Positions 61,736-64,000 of a DNA stretch of 64,000 nucleotides are shown in pieces. Under the pieces are notes generated by a model. The model worked only from the letters and a program-made list of their open reading frames with translations, made no database searches and was not told where the DNA came from. The DNA is from Pedobacter gandavensis (GTDB lineage Bacteria > Bacteroidota > Bacteroidia > Sphingobacteriales > Sphingobacteriaceae). A program made the translations under genes and the position numbers. Location: the NCBI RefSeq assembly GCF_014172405.1, contig NZ_WNXC01000001.1, positions 868,001-932,000 of the forward strand, written 5' to 3'. How positions within the stretch are numbered: the stretch's first letter is position 1; the number at the start of each line of letters is the position of its first letter.

Positions 61736-64000
61736 ATGAAAAAAATTACGCTCTCTGCGTTTCTACTTTTTGGATGCCAGCTAGCTTCTGCGCAGATTGC
61801 CGTTACCGGCACCGTAACCGATGAAAACAAATTACCATTGAGCCTTGTAGTGGTTAGCCTGCAACAAGGTGGTAAAGTTATCGCCAACTCCATCACCGAT
61901 CCTAAAGGAAACTATCAGTTTAAGACGGTAAAAAAGGGAGATTATAAATTTCTGTTTAAGTACATTGCTTACAAGGATACCGCCTTATTGGCCAATATCC
62001 AAAAAGATACCCTGCTCCATTTGCAGTATCAAGGTGCTCATACCTTAGCTGAAGTAGCAGTAACTGCAAAGAAGCCCATCTTCCAGCGACAAATTGACCG
62101 TCTTCGCTTTAATGTAGGAGAAACAGACCTGGTTTTCGGGAATAACATTTGGGATGTCATTGAAAAAACACCCTTGGTTAATGTTTCTGCAGATGGTGCC
62201 ATTCAAATTAGCGGGACTACCGGTGCTGTGGTTTACCTCAATAATAAAAGGAAAGTATTAACTGGAAATGCATTAAAGAACTACCTGAGCAGCATTCCTT
62301 CGGAGAATCTCGAGGCCATTGAAGTCATGACTACCCCATCCAGTAAATATGATGCCGAAGGCGGAGCTGGGATTTTAAATATCATCACCAAAAAGAACAA
62401 AGAAGAAGGTTTTATTGGTAATGCGAGTTTGAGTGCCAGGCAGACCGCTGTAAACTCCCAGGCAGGAAGCATTTATGGAAACAACCGTTCCGGAAAATGG
62501 AATGTTTACTCCAGTCTTTACCTGAACAACCGAAGCAGGAAGCCGGAGTTTAAGAAAGACATCTATTTTCCAGCGGAAAGTCCGGATGATTTGCTGCACA
62601 GAAGCATCCGTTCATTAAACGATTACCAGGTGTTGTCGCCAGGTGCTAATCTGGGTATCGACCATCAAATCAACGCCAATCATGTGGTAGGCCTTCTTTT
62701 TGACTATTCCGGGATGCACAATGAGGAAAGCAGGATGGCCAGAAGTCGGGATTTTTATAAAAACACAGACTCCCTAAGTTTAACGGACAACAGGGATAAT
62801 ACCAGCTCAAACACCTATTCGCTGAACCTGAACTACCAAGGTAAATTGAATGAGAAAGGTTTAAGCCTGAGTGTGGATGCAGATGCCCTGCAATACGATT
62901 CAAAGAACAAATCCATCAGTAAAACAGAAGCTTTAGACCTGAACAACGAGCAAATCCTATTTGTAAAGGATTGGTTTAGAAGTTCGGCGCCACAGAAAAT
63001 CAGCAATCAATCTGTTAAAGCTGATTTTGAATGGCCTATTCGTAAGAACCTGTCTTTAGATTTCGGACTAAAAACCGCCTTCTCTAAGATCAATAATGAT
63101 CTCCTTTTTGAAAACAGGGTAACCGATGAGCTATGGGTAAATGACGGGAATAGAAGCAATATCTTCCAATACAATGAACTTATAAACTCGGCATATGGCA
63201 TTTTGAATGCGAAAGTGAACGCGAAATGGTCTTATCAATTGGGACTACGTGTAGAAAACACCATTGCCAAAGGCTGGCTGGAAGGTAATCAGGTAGTCAA
63301 CAGAAACTACACCAATCTATTCCCGACTGCATTTTTGAAATTCACCAGCAGCAAGGATAAATCCTACGTATTGGCCGTTTCCAGCAGGATCAATAGACCG
63401 GGTTTCTGGGATGTGAATCCGTTCAGAACCTATACCACTGACCAAACCTATTTTGAAGGAAATCCATTTCTAATGCCTTCTAAATATTATAGAGAAGAAT
63501 TGAGCCATACCCTAATGAGCAAATCAGGGACATTCACCTTCCAATTGGCTGCGAGCCAATCGCTGGATGAGATCTATGCCTTACCCAGCAATCCTTCGGA
63601 AAACGTGATTGCCAACAAGAAAGTTAACTATGGCAACAAATATGGTTATTCCGGTACCATCACTTACTACCAGCAAATTCAACCTTGGTGGAGGTTCTCC
63701 GGCACCGGATTAACCGGTTATATCCTGTCTAAAGGCAATTATGCGAACAACATCTTGATCGACAACAAAACCTTTTTGCTGAGTATTTCGACCAATCAAA
63801 CCTTCAACATTTCCAAGAAAGATGGCCTTTCCTGCACCGTAATAGCCAATAACACTTTCCCTGCCACCATTGTAAATACAGAAATCGGCAACCGATTGGA
63901 AACAGAGCTGAGGTTAAGAAAAGCGATTGGCGCCTGGAACATCACCTTATCCGGCCAGGACTTCTTTAAGAGTAACAAAGACCGATACAAGGTGGTTGTG
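61736..64000 (+). CDS. outer-membrane beta-barrel receptor (OMP_b-brl_3 type), cut by window edge
   Basis: A frame open from ATG 61736 to the window end, 755 codons. A signal peptide (MKKITLSAFLLFGCQLASAQ) is followed by a carboxypeptidase-regulatory-like domain at about 20-105 (AVTGTVTDENKLPLSLVVVS), a TonB-plug-like domain at about 115-225 (TPLVNVSADGAIQISGTTGA, IEVMTTPSSKYDAEGGAGIL), and barrel strands. It belongs to the receptors without a partner SusD lipoprotein. The substrate is unknown. The C-terminal strands are beyond the edge. Confidence 0.88.
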   Translation, partial: MKKITLSAFLLFGCQLASAQIAVTGTVTDENKLPLSLVVVSLQQGGKVIANSITDPKGNYQFKTVKKGDYKFLFKYIAYKDTALLANIQKDTLLHLQYQGAHTLAEVAVTAKKPIFQRQIDRLRFNVGETDLVFGNNIWDVIEKTPLVNVSADGAIQISGTTGAVVYLNNKRKVLTGNALKNYLSSIPSENLEAIEVMTTPSSKYDAEGGAGILNIITKKNKEEGFIGNASLSARQTAVNSQAGSIYGNNRSGKWNVYSSLYLNNRSRKPEFKKDIYFPAESPDDLLHRSIRSLNDYQVLSPGANLGIDHQINANHVVGLLFDYSGMHNEESRMARSRDFYKNTDSLSLTDNRDNTSSNTYSLNLNYQGKLNEKGLSLSVDADALQYDSKNKSISKTEALDLNNEQILFVKDWFRSSAPQKISNQSVKADFEWPIRKNLSLDFGLKTAFSKINNDLLFENRVTDELWVNDGNRSNIFQYNELINSAYGILNAKVNAKWSYQLGLRVENTIAKGWLEGNQVVNRNYTNLFPTAFLKFTSSKDKSYVLAVSSRINRPGFWDVNPFRTYTTDQTYFEGNPFLMPSKYYREELSHTLMSKSGTFTFQLAASQSLDEIYALPSNPSENVIANKKVNYGNKYGYSGTITYYQQIQPWWRFSGTGLTGYILSKGNYANNILIDNKTFLLSISTNQTFNISKKDGLSCTVIANNTFPATIVNTEIGNRLETELRLRKAIGAWNITLSGQDFFKSNKDRYKVVV

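Noticed and set aside
1..64000. tRNA, rRNA, CRISPR arrays, insertion sequences
   Set aside because: No cloverleaf genes, regularly spaced repeats, transposase frames or terminal inverted repeats were recognised by eye.

Overview
The window looks like chromosomal DNA of a Bacteroidota bacterium close to Pedobacter (Sphingobacteriaceae). The DNA is AT-rich with little Shine-Dalgarno signal. It carries families typical of that phylum: TlpA-like thioredoxins, DUF6624, DUF6266 and DUF4625 proteins, beta-barrel receptors of the OMP_b-brl_3 type, GH20 and GH95 enzymes, and single-domain response regulators. I recognise this by family content only; the genus is an inference.

Bases 1-18279, all on the minus strand, form one dense operon for an extracellular contractile injection system (eCIS, Afp/PVC-like). 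In transcription order it encodes a DUF4255 cap-type protein, an unrecognised 276-residue protein, a contractile sheath with a large coiled-coil insertion, two inner-tube proteins, a DUF5908 micro-protein, a LysM tube initiator, a VgrG-like spike, a PAAR tip, a gp25 wedge, a baseplate-J wedge, a fibre-like accessory protein, a second large baseplate protein and a tape-measure protein that runs off the left edge. There is no integrase, terminase or capsid, so this is not a prophage. The AAA+ ATPase and cargo genes expected in such loci are not in view. Divergent from the operon, across a 209-base AT-rich promoter region, lies a secreted, membrane-anchored GH18-like protein whose catalytic glutamate is replaced by lysine. 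This pairing, with the modified sheath, is the most unusual thing in the window.

Bases 20.5-34.3 kb hold small housekeeping and stress functions: two DUF6624 genes each next to a TlpA-like gene, a nitrilase-family amidase, a fatty-acid-hydroxylase-type membrane enzyme, an AraC regulator, an S41 peptidase, a GlxA-type regulator beside a secreted metal-knuckle/DJ-1 fusion, a serine hydrolase, and an XRE regulator with a perfect palindrome at its start codon. A decayed alpha/beta-hydrolase gene lies at 21.2-21.4 kb.

Bases 34.4-47.2 kb carry a 1951-residue transglutaminase-like/DUF4011/SF1-helicase/Vsr-like nuclease protein (a defence candidate), the C-terminal scrap of a beta-barrel receptor, a DUF6266 gene, an acetyltransferase, a CopA-type copper ATPase, and a surface lipoprotein behind a cobalamin riboswitch, which suggests a role in B12 capture. 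A retropepsin-like protein follows.

Bases 47.2-64.0 kb hold a glycan-degrading group (GH20, AraC regulator, GH95), a class V aminotransferase, a STM3941-like membrane protein, a histidine kinase/response regulator pair, a MalY-like PLP enzyme overlapping an FAD-monooxygenase/DsbA fusion, and a beta-barrel receptor cut by the right edge.
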